The translations under genes were made by a program, and so were the position numbers. DNA of 64,000 bases from contig JALDNG010000026.1 in assembly GCA_024349245.1 (NCBI GenBank), positions 2,242,501 through 2,306,500 of the forward strand, read 5' to 3'. A model generated the notes under the pieces. That model was not told the DNA's origin. It did not search any database and worked only from the letters and a program-made list of their open reading frames with translations. Below, one piece after another: positions 24,420 to 37,775 of the stretch. The stretch's first letter is position 1. Each line of letters begins with the position of its first letter. This DNA is from Neodontobutis hainanensis (lineage: Eukaryota > Chordata > Actinopteri > Gobiiformes > Odontobutidae).

Positions 24420-24700
24420 ATTTCAGCCTCTTCAACAGATTTAAGGGGGCTGGGTGGCTCACATGCAATTAATTGCGGAGGTGTTTTATCCATCAGAATG
24501 AATAATTTAAAGGGAGTGTTAATAGGTATCCCAGACTTGGCCAAAGGAAGGGAGACAAAGTGTTGTTGAAAGACGTTTCATTACTTTCTCTGTGATGCCG
24601 CTCTTCATTTGTTCTCGCGTGTCTTTTTTTGGGTCAGTGTAGCCACGTTTTAAAGAAAAGGACGACATGCAATAATAAGAATTACGCCACAATGTGTATC
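24420..24700. promoter_or_regulatory. Candidate regulatory block with AATTAATT palindrome
   Basis: Includes the perfect 12-bp palindrome GCAATTAATTGC (24465-24476), a homeodomain-type site, plus ATGAATAATTTAAA and CTTGGCCAAAGG in repeat-free sequence. Confidence 0.35.
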
Positions 24701-26249
24701 AAATGAAAACGCTCTGGAGATTCATGAGCTGCTCTACATAAACATTTCATTTGATTCATTTTAAAAAACAATGTCAACTTTAGAATTATTGCAGGCAGAA
24801 GTGAAACTTGGACCATGAATAAAAGCAAAACGTTTAATCTAAATGTTTAGAACAAGCTGCTGAGTTATATATAAGTGCTTGAATCGGCGAATGGAGAAGT
24901 TTTAAGTCCAAGTTTGAGTTACAGTAGTAAAAGTAATGATTATTAAAGCATCAATGAAGTTTCCCTGGTCCATCTGAGCTAAGTCTTTCCATGAGATTAT
25001 ACATGCATTCTTCAGTTACAAAGTTTTATGAGTACTTGCGGAAAAGCTGAAGTTGAAACTTGATTGCAGTGATTTCTCCTGTGAACCTTTGTCTATGTCT
25101 GGACTGGTGGGACCACAATGTGAACTCCCTCCTCACGCTCACCGCACAAGGACGACATCACAACAAAGTCCTCTCTGTTTCTGCAATAAAAGAATGCCAT
25201 CATGTGCACGGTCCCCATCCTTCACATCCAGCTCACGACATAAATTAGCTATGGCGACTGAAGAACACGAGGACATTTGGAGAGAAAAAGAAGCACCAAG
25301 GGGGTCCAGCACTCACAGCCGGGGCCAGGTTTCCCCCCAAATTTAAACATTCATTCATATTAGATCTTGTAAAATTAATCTTCTGACAGGGTTCTTTTAC
25401 CCTTGGTAACATGCATGTGTTAATTTTTCACAAAAGGATTCACAAATACACGAGTCCTTTTGTGCGGTTTCCTTAGATGGAGATCTATGGCTTTGTGAAC
25501 AAAAGACACTCCTTCAATGACAAGTGCCAAGTACATCAGCCAGTCCTTCTTTTCAAGTAATTCCAACCCTGGCTATTCAGGGTTTGCCCTGTGGCAAGAC
25601 CGAGCACTTGGTTCTCCAGAAATAGCCATAGCTCATCTTTCACTGGGACTCAGGTCGCCTTATCACAGGGAGAGGGGTTCATTTGGATTCTTGTCTCTTC
25701 AATATGCCTGGCAATCATGATGCCCGCCTAATATTGAAGTCTGGGGAGGTTTGGTGTTGTTCTGACTTTAGGCACCATCAAATATCTTATCACATGAGTA
25801 GTAAACAGCACACAGCAGCACCTCCGCAGCTCTGCACCCTCAAAACAGGTAAAAGTAAGCATTACGTGTGTTTTTGAAACGACTAATTTAAAGCAAATAA
25901 CATAAGACAATAACAAGTCTTTATATGTTTAGCAAAAATGTTTGGAGAAGATACAGATAAAGCTGGGACTGCTTTATGATTATCTAAACTTAATCACTTC
26001 CTTCTTATGCTAAACCTAACCAAGATACCTTTAATAAAAAGGATTTAAAGGCAGAATTTACAGGGATTATGTGTAAAAAAAACTGTCCCCATGCATCCTT
26101 GGTGCTCCTCTGTAAGCCGTGATTGGCGGAAAGCTACACTCTCAAACATGCATGTGAGGTAAATGTTAAGTCAAAGAGTGGGAGGTTGGTAAAATTTTCA
26201 GGAAAATTGTAAATATTAAACATTTAATGTCTAAATTGAGCCATCTCAT
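24701..26249. other. Intergenic, no recognised feature
   Basis: No gene or repeat recognised. Positions 25060-25330 are GC-balanced with overlapping short frames but no recognisable protein. Confidence 0.45.
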
Positions 26250-26700
26250 TAGTTGTTGCAAAGCACAAACTTTATTGATTCCCCAAGGGCGGAAATTGAA
26301 TTGCCATGGACATATACACACATAAATCACGTGTAAAAACCAACCACCAACAAACATAACATTAAAGACTTGGCTACAAACTCATGTAACCTCAGTGCTT
26401 CACAACACAAGGTTGAAAAAGCAATTGTATATATAGACATAGATCAGAAAAAAGGCAAATACAGTAGTTTTACACTAAGTGTAAAAGCAGACAGTATCAG
26501 GAATAAGAGAATTTTTGAGGCGCTGAAGAGGATGGCCTGTGAGAGACAGGACAGTTCCCAAATTACTCCTGATCTTCTTGTCCAGGATAATGTCTACAGG
26601 ATAATAGTCCAGACTCAGCCCCACCACTGTGCCAGCCTTTTTAATCAAGCAATGCTATATAGGTTTTATGTCCCATCCACTACCCCAACCTGCCTAATGG
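26250..26700 (-). mobile_element. 3' remnant of an L2/CR1/Rex-type LINE
   Basis: On the minus strand a frame near 26640-26470 reads LIKKAGTVVGLSLD and, farther on, TGHPLQRLKNSLIPDT. This resembles the end of reverse-transcriptase ORFs of Rex1/CR1/L2 elements (KxAxxxxGL then HPL). It is followed by CTTGGGGAATCAATAAAGTT near 26290-26270, the usual 3' end of that group. Broken and truncated; the other side is cut by the TA tract. Confidence 0.6.
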
Positions 26701-26702
26701 GT

Positions 26703-27989
<1,287 letters not shown>

Positions 27990-28640
27990 ACCTTTTCTCA
28001 TATTAGATTTTTTTTTTCAACTTCTTAACACAATTAAAGTCCAGCTACGACTTAATTAATGCGGCTTTCTGTCAGGCGCTTTAAAGAACTGTCAATTTGG
28101 CCCGGGTCTGCCTGTCAGCGGGGAAGAAAGACAGTCATCCCACTCTTACAGGAGACAGTCGGAATCACAGTGCCGGATAAAGTCACATTCACAGACACCT
28201 TGCCAAATTGATTCTTTTAAGGGTTTTCTTGCAGATTACCATTTTTTTCCCACTCCTGTCTCTTATTCCGCACGAGTGTCAAATCTGAGAGAAAATCTAA
28301 ATTCACTTTAAGTCCTGGCTATTACCGTCCTCTCCCATTGTGCTCATTGTTGCTGATACTCTGTTAAATTATGATTTGAATGAAACCTTTCTGGTGTCCG
28401 CAGCGCTCAGAATCAATTACAGAGATACTTCAACAATGCCGTGTGGTCTGAGCGCCCTGCCGTTGCGGTCGGGAAACTTATCAAATCAACAGTATTAGCG
28501 GCATTCTTCATTTGCATTGGACATTTTTATCCTCGTTATGCTTTTTCACTCCCTGCCCTTATGACAAGTGATAGCAGAGGTACGGGGCCAAGACTGAGGG
28601 CTGCGAGGGCCGAGGCGGGGGCTCCTCCTTAAACAACCAG
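27990..28640. promoter_or_regulatory. Candidate conserved non-coding block
   Basis: Repeat-free with TTAATTAATGCGG (about 28052-28064) and an exact POU octamer ATTTGCAT (28510-28517), plus GC-balanced sequence around 28435-28640. Strong enhancer-like composition; conservation untested. Confidence 0.35.
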
Positions 28641-29420
28641 AGCTGCCTTCAAGTGGAAGCTACAGGCTGTCCAAAGAAGATGACAGTGCAAATGGCTGCT
28701 GCTAATGACTGATTCTCCTTTCGACTGGGTTTTGATCAAAAAATAGCTCCCCATTCTCCTTCAGGAAAATGGCAGTCCCCAAAATTGAGGTAATGGCCCT
28801 TGCTTTAGATGCTGACATTGGTGCAGGATTAATCATTACTTTAAGATCCTGAAAGTCACACCACTGTTGTTATATAAGTCTCTACTTTATTTCAACTGAT
28901 GTGTGAGTAATGCGGTCAAAATCCGATTTTAACATCCTCTCCTCCATCTGTCTTCGAGGTGTGACCGAGAGGGTATTTGTACGCCGCCATTCTCTGTATT
29001 AATGAACCGATAGCTGTGATCATTCTGCAGGAGGTGTAACTGGCTTGGCAGGTGCGCCGCCACTGGGAAACAGATTAAAATAGTCAGTGTTCCTTTCAAG
29101 GCTCGTACCGAAAACAATGGAGGCTTCACAAGGTAATCATGCCATTATGAGACGGAAGGACTAATTGGAATTATACTAGAACAGGCAGGGAGCTCATTAA
29201 AACCTTGAGCACTACCTCATGATAAACAGTCGCTTTAAGGGCTGGCACTAATATGATGAGGCAAAGTCTCTATTTCTCACTTTCCAATGAACACATCTGA
29301 TGTTTAAGCTCCTTATACTCACTCAGCAGGTACCATGTGGAATGAAGACTCCTTAATTGCTCCTGGAAATTAGCACAATGGTTATATAGAGAGTGCAGCT
29401 TGTCAAGCAGAAATACTCAC
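28641..29420. promoter_or_regulatory. Candidate conserved non-coding block
   Basis: Continues without repeats. Has GATTAATCATTAC (about 28827-28839), CTAATTGGAATTAT and CCTTAATTGC words. Open frames here encode nothing recognisable. Confidence 0.3.
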
Positions 29421-29795
29421 TGAGACGCTGACTGTGAAGGTGTCAGACCATGTACAATATTATAAAGCAAGACTAGTATTTTCATTCAGGAAATGTCAGA
29501 GCAATTCTAAAATAAATATCATTTTCCTTAATCTTAATCATTTCCTATACTTGTCATTTTACTGTAGCAGGCTTTACAGTTCCTCAATTTACCTTATTTT
29601 CCTTTTCGGTGCTTTTCTGGCGTACTATTGCACCAGGAAACTCTCATATAGAAATTTTCACATCGTCTTATTGTAGACTCAAAAAATCAGACCTGACATT
29701 CCCCAGGAGCCAGGGAGGGATAGGGGTGACAATAGTAACATACCTTGGTGAATAGTGATACAGAGTTTTAAACTGTTTGAGGGCTCTATTACAAG
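29421..29795. other. Intergenic, no recognised feature
   Basis: AT-rich, nothing recognised before the hairpin at 29796. Confidence 0.45.
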
Positions 29796-29837
29796 GTTAG
29801 CATGTGGCTATTCTTGTCTGAATAGCCACATGCTAAC
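29796..29837. repeat. 18-bp perfect hairpin, 6-nt loop
   Basis: Arms GTTAGCATGTGGCTATTC (29796-29813) and GAATAGCCACATGCTAAC (29820-29837) are exact reverse complements around the loop TTGTCT. Confidence 0.95.
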
Positions 29838-30100
29838 AACAACTCTGATCCCAGATGCTGACATCTCAATGGACATTTTTTTACCACATTGCTCCATTGT
29901 GGAATAGTGTTTTGTGCTAGTTTTAGTTGTATTTATATTTTTTTTCACCCTTAGTATATTGTTTAGTTTTCTTTTTAAAAAAAGTCCCCTAATCCGTAAA
30001 AAACAAGACCATTAAATGTCATCTAAGCTTTATTATTGAGGGAAAACTCATTTCTTTAAAAGATGAGAATCTTCAGTGAGTTAAAATTACTTTTATTCCG
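29838..30100. other. Intergenic, no recognised feature
   Basis: AT-rich, nothing recognised. Confidence 0.45.
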
Positions 30101-30860
30101 CCTATTCCATCTTTAATTTCAGCAGTCAGACGTTAATAATGCTGAATATTTAGACATATTTTCCCTGCTGTCCTTTCACTGTTTAGTCATAAATGCATCA
30201 ATAAATATTTTGGGAGCTATCAAATTTCAGCATGCAAACAACTGTGTAAAGTCCTTGTATTTGTTGTTATCTGCCTGTCATGCCTACTTTGTTGCAGCAT
30301 GTTTAACAATGTGGTAATATATTAATAGTCAAAGTTATTGCTCCCATATAAAGCCTCACAATAATAACACAGCCCTCTTGTTATGGTCTCTGACAACCCG
30401 TGATTAAAATCAGATTCATTTTGCTTGATGAGAAATTGGCTTTTCCCAAAATAACTTTATATCCCTGTGCGCTCCAACCACAGTTCATTAGCTCCATCTT
30501 GCTCAGGCAGGATTCTTTGTGCCATTTTGACTGTATTCAAATCTCTTTAATGCCATCTCATGTTTAAAGACTGGCCATAAATCCCATATCAGTTCTTAAT
30601 GACCACTGCCGGCCAGCCGGTAATATGTCATTGTTCGCAGGCGATCACCCAGCGGGGAATAGACCATGCCAGTCTTTGTAATTGCACACCCAGTAAGATT
30701 TATATTGCCATTATGCACAGCCATAAGAAATAATTCAAACATATCAGTGGAAAAAAACAGCCTGCACATTGCTGATCCCCAAATCTCTACTGAGCATCTA
30801 GCTAGTATAATATTCCACTGGCTCTGCTAACATGGCTTTACTGCGCCACAGTAAAGGTGC
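30101..30860. promoter_or_regulatory. Candidate conserved non-coding block
   Basis: Repeat-free. A GC-balanced core around 30590-30720 contains CCGGCCAGCCGG (30609-30620) next to GTAATATGTCATTG and TTTGTAATTGC, all in sequence with no coding sense. One of the better enhancer candidates here. Confidence 0.35.
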
Positions 30861-31009
30861 CTGCAACACTATATTCCATATGTCTAGCAATACTGTTTTT
30901 AGTATGGCTGAGTTAAAAAAATGTAAGGTTTCATGACAACAGCGGAATATTCCTCATACATCTGTCATCTGTTCAATTCTGTACATTCACTCTGTTTACT
31001 CCGAAATGT

Positions 31010-31260
31010 GCGTCTGCCTCTCGATGCAGTGATTGAAGACGCACTTAGCTGAACTCCCAGCGTGTGTTGTTGTTGAGCTGGTCCTGGGCCCTCCTGAGAG
31101 CGGAGGCAGGTGTGGGCTGACGCAGGTTTGATCACCTTGGTGAGCGTGGACCTAAGTGGTTTCCCGGCAATCCGCAGGGAGGACAGCAGCAGCCAACTTG
31201 CACAAGGGCGGCTGTTTGACTTGGGCTAATGAATTGCCTAGTTGAACAGAATTACATCAT
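31010..31260. promoter_or_regulatory. Candidate conserved non-coding block
   Basis: GC-richer island ending in GGGCTAATGAATTGCC, with CpG dinucleotides and no recognisable ORF. Confidence 0.3.
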
Positions 31261-31429
31261 GCTTGTTTTGTTTAAAAGGATTTGACAGGTGCTCAGATAT
31301 GCTGGTTGATGTTATAATTTAAACTACGGCACAGCAGGGAAGGAAAAGATAGAGAATGTAACTGTAAATTGATCAAATTATTTTGCTATTTTGCTAAAAG
31401 AGAAGATGCGGGTGGACTATTAATGAAAA

Positions 31430-32340
31430 GGCTTGCCTATGTGTGATCTTTTGATCTGGAAAGGTAAAGGTATTGGGGAACAGTGGTGGCCTCTCCATGC
31501 TGCCTTTGTCTCTGGTTGGAGGGGACGTCAAAATGCCCCGCTGCAGTCAGCCATCAAACACAGGCCAGTCATGCAGACTCGTGTTTGGGAGTCTGCGGAG
31601 ACTGCTCCCAGGGACTTTTTGTTCCTTTTCAAGCAGACTGCTGCTGTCTCGGCGCTCAGGGGGCTCACTCACCAGTGACAGCCCCAGTCAGATCATACCC
31701 CCACAATCAAATACAGTTTTATTAGATCTGTCTTGCAGAGCGGCACTCCACTGCAAAAACATGTTTTGTTCTCTTTAACCTATTCCACTGGGGACACAAA
31801 CCAACAGTGACACTGTCATTTGTGAGCAATGCAGTATGACTCCCTTGTGGTACAAATGTCAGATTATACCGTGCAGTACTAGTTATCCTCCCTAAATATA
31901 GCCTCTGTGGTATCATAGCCTGTCGCAAGAAATTCATGGCTTCACACACATGGCCTTTAGTGGAACCCCAGACACTGTCACAAACCTTAAGAAGTCGCCA
32001 GGATGAGACTAATTGTAAATTCATATCTGTCTGAAAACTCTTCTTGTAATTCTGAGAAGAGAGGCACCTGCCCCCAGCTTGATCCAGGCTCTGAATGTGT
32101 GATGTGCACTTTTCACTCCCTGTAGATATCAAATTGATTTGCACATGGAATTGCCACCCTGTATTAAGTGAGCCTTTATGCAGTGTAAAAGATTTACATA
32201 GACATGGACATTTGCTGATAAGGCCAGTAAATCTCACACTACATTCACAGACTGTGCCTATAGCCAATGAGATTATTGTGTCTGTTGATAGAAAAGACAG
32301 AAGGTTCACATGTACATCACGGCTCGGTTAATAAGATTTT
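31430..32340. promoter_or_regulatory. Candidate conserved non-coding block with long chance ORF
   Basis: Repeat-free. A 195-codon minus-strand frame spans 31722-32309, but it has no recognisable domain or splice context, and one frame of this length is about what chance predicts for 64 kb read in six frames. I treat the region as possible regulatory DNA. Confidence 0.3.
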
Positions 32341-34179
32341 ATGGCTAATGGTTTTGATATCTGAGGTGTGACTTTGACTGACAGGTGTGATTGACAGCTC
32401 TCCCGCCTGCTGCTATTTCAGAGTCAAACTTTCACAGCCTGTGTTTATTCATTAACAAGAACAGTTTTTCAAGCAGACTGGTGTCAAACATTTTCATTTT
32501 CATCATTTTCATCATTACTTATCGGCATGTTAGCTACTTTAGACCCGTGTTAACTTACACAGATCAGCTTAGAAAGTGTGTTAGTTTATCAAGATGTTCA
32601 GCGTGCAGCGTACAGAAAGATAACACACTCTGAGTGTCTCTGGTCTGTGCCCCTCAGCTAAACATTAGGGTAAGATTTTTATTAGCAATGGTTTCTATAG
32701 AAAAAAACTTTAAATACATCATATCAATATGTTTTTTAGGCCTTTTTGCTTTTATTGACCGTTGACAGTAGGTTGAGGTTAAGGGAGGGGTGACATTGGA
32801 CAAATTACACGTCCAAGATTCAAACCTGGTCATGTTTTTGTGTATTTTTGAGCACTCCCTCTCCCCCCCATCTTACCTATTTTTATTTTTATGCAACATG
32901 ATAAAATATGGAAAATTGAGATAATAGCTCCAGAAAAAGATCTGGATTTCTGATTTCACTGGTGGCCACACAGAGTATTGCAGCAAAATCAGTTTTCCCC
33001 TTTTGTAAAAACAAATGCCTGTTATATGACTGACGGGACACCTACATCTTCCAAAATTGGCGGATGTTTTTTTAGTTAATTGTTTATTTTTTAACATAGA
33101 CATTCTTATTTAAAAATTTTAACATCTTTAAATCCGCAATTTATTAATTTTTTATAGTTTTATGATGCCTTTGAGCTCATTGGAAGCGATCACAATAAAC
33201 CCAGAAACAGCAGCCAATACTTCATCACCATTCTGGTCTAATAATGCATGTATGGAGCTGGGTCAAAAATGAGTCTTACTCCCGCCCAGTTAGCCAGGCT
33301 GCTATTTAGCCCAGTTAGCCTACTCAAAATAGACAAGAATGTAAAAACATTTTTGTGAATGTATAAATAAAGTTCCAATATATATATATTACATTTTCTC
33401 TCGAGACCATGTTCAAAATCTTCAAACTGAGGCACTTTTCCTAAACAACAATAACACATTAGAACGTACAAAGCTTCTTGACTTTTTTAGATGTAAAATG
33501 TTGATTATAGACACAATGTAATATAAATTAATGTAATGTTATTGTCATATACCGGTTAAAAGTGCAAAAAAGCTCAACAAAACTTAATGGGGTGGTGTTT
33601 TACAGCTTTTTCTTGGGACATGATTGAGACAAGGAGCTTTAAAGTGGGACAGTTCAGACGGAAATCCTATGGTCATACACAGTTTTTTTGATCAAATGCC
33701 TTTCAACTAAAGCAAGTTGATGTTGACCAAATTAATCAGTGTCCCCACCTTGATGAGCTATACACTCAAACAAGGCTCAACACATGAATGAATTAATGTG
33801 CTTTTGTCAAGGGAGACAATTACACACAAACAGGGCGCTCTGCACTACTGAACGTGACACTTGTCATATGGTGAACATAGCATGTGATAAAAATTCTCAC
33901 TGATTTCGATTGTTAAATATTAATACATAATAGACTTTTTTCTCTTTGAGCTTATGAAAATATTTATAACATACTTTGCACTTTAAACAAAAAAAAAAAC
34001 ACTAAGTTTCAGATACTAACACATACAGAAGTACATTTGGGATCATTAGGCCACTTTCAACATTTCTTACAAGACAGTAATGAAGATTTTAAAACAATCA
34101 TATTCTTGCATTATTACTAACCCAAAATAATTTAAATCAGATGATACAATTTTTTTTTTCTTTTCAGACATCCAGCTCC
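32341..34179. other. Intergenic, no recognised feature
   Basis: AT-rich. No gene or repeat family recognised; a short TA run near 33379 and an A run near 33989. Confidence 0.5.
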
Positions 34180-34330
34180 ATAAATAATCAAGGCCTTCTC
34201 CGATCCCTCAGCGTAATTATCGGAGTTCTCTGACAGCCACGGGCCGCACCAAACTGACAGGCCTCCAAGAGGGACGTGTTGTGTAAATTTTATGAGTGAC
34301 AGAGGAGATTAGTAGAGTGACTTTGTACAT
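34180..34330. promoter_or_regulatory. Candidate regulatory block with three TGACAG sites
   Basis: TGACAG, the Meis/TGIF-type core, occurs at 34231-34236, 34255-34260 and 34297-34302 on the same strand within 72 bases, along with GTAATTATCGG. Repeat-free and GC-balanced. Confidence 0.35.
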
Positions 34331-34619
34331 GTAACTTTGACCTCCTCGGGGCCGCAGATGGAGGAAGGTGAACAGGAGAAGAGGAGGGGGGCTCTGCGAG
34401 GTGTGTGGCTCCTTTTTTTATGTCCAGAATAATAATATTCTATAGGGAAGATAAAGATTTCTATGATGGGGCAATGTGTCTGAACTGTCATTTCCCCTGT
34501 GTCAAAATATGTGTACGGCTGTCTGAAGTGTGTTTACACCAGTGTGTTGTCATATTTTGGCAGATGGTTGGAGTATTGTGTGAAATTTTGGGCGAAAGCA
34601 ATAGTTTTCCGCAGATATA

Positions 34620-35260
34620 GTGATACCAGAGAAGCACTCATCAGTTAAATAGCAACCTGCCTCAACGATTTCTGTCTGAGATACTCCCACTTTATCATAC
34701 TTCTATTGTGCGTCGATACCAACGGACCAACCCTTAGCATTCTTTCCTCTGATTTCCCATTGATGGTCTTTCATATAGTGAGTGCGCACTGAGAGCCTTT
34801 GTTCCCTGTAATTACAGGGCCTGTGATTTGAGCACGTCAGTACAGTGTGTCTTGCCTCTAGCTCTGTAATTGTCAAGGAGATTTGATGGAAGCATGTAGC
34901 ACATGTGAGTGAAGGGGACCGGGGCAGCGCCACCACATCCTTATGTTTACCCGAGTGTCAGAGGCCTCATGTCACCGTGAGTGGGAACAGAATAGGTGAG
35001 CCTCTGTGGACTCATCCACATTGCTCTATCTGTCTAATGGCCCCGTCTGTCTCTCCGGACGTGTAGCGCATGATAGCGGGACGGTGCAGAGAGTTCAGCG
35101 GCCACGCAGCGCTGCAAATCTCCCTGGCCATCTTGCACGGCTCACGCTGTTCAAACAGGTTCCACGCCGGCTTGTGTCTTGTCTTGTCAAGTGGCTGACA
35201 TTCTGATTTAATCAACATCCACGCCTGCCAGATGAATTAGATCACTATCAAAAATGCACA
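34620..35260. promoter_or_regulatory. Candidate conserved block with a 16-bp homeodomain palindrome
   Basis: Contains the perfect palindrome CCCTGTAATTACAGGG (34804-34819) centred on TAATTA, and a CpG-bearing stretch at 35040-35180. Short frames on both strands have no recognisable product. Confidence 0.4.
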
Positions 35261-37569
35261 GGGAGCGCCATGTCCCTCACTTGTCAAAACCTCATCTGCT
35301 CATTTATTTATTACATTCTCCATGAGAGCAGAATTGCAGTGCCGGGTGGGCCTAAGGTTGTCTGTCCTTGGTGCTTTGTTAAACTTGGATGAGCCCCAGG
35401 GACTTGTATTCTATCTCAAGCTCGCATCACAGTGAAAACACATAATGGTGGTCTAGGGAAGAAAAACAAACACAGCATTCTTTCGATTACTCTTCTGAAC
35501 ACAAACAGTCATATCTGCTAGTTAATAAATCCACAATGCAGGTGCTCTGAATGTCGTGTTCAGACATGTCGATAACACTTTTCATGCACTTTCTGTGGTG
35601 TTTGTGCGGTGATTTAAAGCAACAAAATGTAACTTTTTACCTCCAGCCAGAAAATCTGACGCTATGTCTTTAATGTTAAAAGTGTACACAATGTTAAAAA
35701 AGATGGAGCAGCATGCTCGTCTTGTAACAGCTGAAAAAGACTAAAGCTCACTTTCTGGTATTGACAGCAAATGCACATTCACCCGATGGAGATCATTTCA
35801 GGAGCTATGCACTTTGAGAGTAAATGCTTTCTCCATCATTGTGTGCACTCTATGGCTTTTCATTAAATTCCCTATGTTGTTCAATATTTGAAAAGAGTAC
35901 AATGCAACGCCGGACCTGAGATGGATATTAAATTGATGCTCATTGGATGACTGTATATATCAGAGTGATAGTGAAGTCTCAGAGATGACAAAAATCCATT
36001 CCATTTCAAGTTTAACAGCATCCCGGAGCTTGATGTGGTGGGTGTATTACAGCAACAGGAGCGGACACATACGGGCTGGATGGTTCAGTGTGCGCCTAAT
36101 GCGAGTGTATGTTGCATGAATTATCAGTGGGAGGATGGCTGTGGTTTAGCTGAGCTGAAAAGATTCAGATTGAGATGTCCACTCACGGCTCACTGGTTTG
36201 ATATTTCCATCATCGACAGCAAAGGAGACTCTGACAGTTGGGCTGCACAAAGCCAGCTGTTTTCATGGTTTAAAGCGTCCTGAACGTGCACCCAAGTTGA
36301 AGGATTGGTAGGAGATTATTAACCAAAGTGACACTCAGAACGCAGGCATCCACAGTTGGAAAATCACTGGCTCCCACTCTTCCTCCTTTCTCTCCTTCTG
36401 CCTTCTTCTTTCTCGCTCGCTAATTTTGGAGCCGCAGCAAAGTGCTCCAGCGTGTTTGCGTCAAAAGTTCCAAATTGAAAAGTGTGATAAGGTAGGGGGA
36501 ACATGAAAAATACATAAACATACATCTGTGAGGAGAAAAACAATGAACAAGGCAAGATGATAAAAGTGGTGCTCGTCAAATGATCTGGGAACAAAGACAG
36601 AAATTAGACGTGTGATCGCTTCAATAGATTATATGATGAAATGACTTTATGATCTTGCAATGAGTCTCAATCATAAAGTCAAATCATCAACAGTAAGCTT
36701 GTCAACACTGAAAAGATACTGCCGCCTAACCTTTGTAGCAGCGCAATACTTCTACAATATCAAAAAAGGTCTTCATTTGTTTAGTGTTTTAATTATTCAT
36801 TTGTAATTGTTTTGCACAGTTTACTTCTTTAGATCTATTTTAATAATGTTAACATTTGTGTATTCATTTGACCTTTCTTTATTTCATTATAATAAACTGT
36901 ATGTACAGATGTGATTTTCTGCAATACATTTTCAGTTACTTATATATAACAGAGTTTCCTTTGTAACGGCAGCTGACGTTAAAAGAAGACAAAGCCTGTA
37001 ATAAGACTGCAGCGTATGGTCTGCATCTTTGATGTGACCAAAAATACACAATGCCACCTGAAGTTTACAGTGTACTGTGTTGATGCTGACTGGGACATTT
37101 GCCGTTGACTTTGCTAGGTATACTTAAAATGCCTTTGCTACAAACTTCTCAGATAAGTTTGTAAAGGAGACAAATATAAATCCACTCAACATCGTCTGAT
37201 AAACTCAAGGACAGATGACTGTTCTAATACGTATATGATATTGGTTCTCAGCCCGGGATATAAAGTCTTCATTCCACAGCAGTGGTATACAACAAGTCGG
37301 GTCAGTAAGGATCAGCCTCAATGGTCAAAAGGGGTATGCAGCATCTAAAAGAAAGCATGGCATTCTGTACTTTCAAAAAATAACTTTTACAAAGGGAAAC
37401 ACCACAGATTAGACGTTAGATAATCCTGACATGGTGGAAGTGAAAGAAAAACAAAGCACAACAAATAAAAAAATCAGATTCAAGAAGAAACTATAAATGT
37501 AAAGGCTACCTTTTATTAGCCACCTAGCTTAAGATTAGATAGAAATGGTTTTGTACAGTTGTCACATCA
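35261..37569. other. Intergenic, no recognised feature
   Basis: No gene or repeat recognised. Positions 35620-35640 (AAAGCAACAAAATGTAAC) could be a stray end of the MITE-like family. Positions 35990-36290 are GC-balanced and might be regulatory. Confidence 0.4.
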
Positions 37570-37574
37570 TAAAC

Positions 37575-37775
37575 TATGTTACGGGTGACTGGAGCCTATC
37601 CGAGCTGCTTTTATGTTTGATGCGAGGTACACCCAGGACGATGGCCAGTCGCAAGCCTGACACTCAAACGCTCTCTCAGACAGTGAATATCAACCATTCA
37701 ATATTTTAGATTCATCCATTCACCTATACTTTGGACGGTGGAAGGAGGCCGAAAACTGGTGCAGCTTTTTTAAGG
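37575..37775 (-). mobile_element. Decayed tRNA-SINE body (relative of 16561-16755)
   Basis: GGTGACTGGAGCCTATCC, GCGAGGTACACCCAGGAC, GGCCAGTC and then CTTTGGACGGTGGAAGGAGG follow in order. This is the reverse complement of the body of the abundant teleost SINE that has GGTGTACCCCGCC. The tRNA head is not recognisable. Confidence 0.6.

Noticed and set aside
31722..32309. 195-codon minus-strand open frame as a possible novel gene
   Set aside because: No recognisable domain, promoter or splice context. About one frame of this length is expected by chance in 64 kb over six frames.
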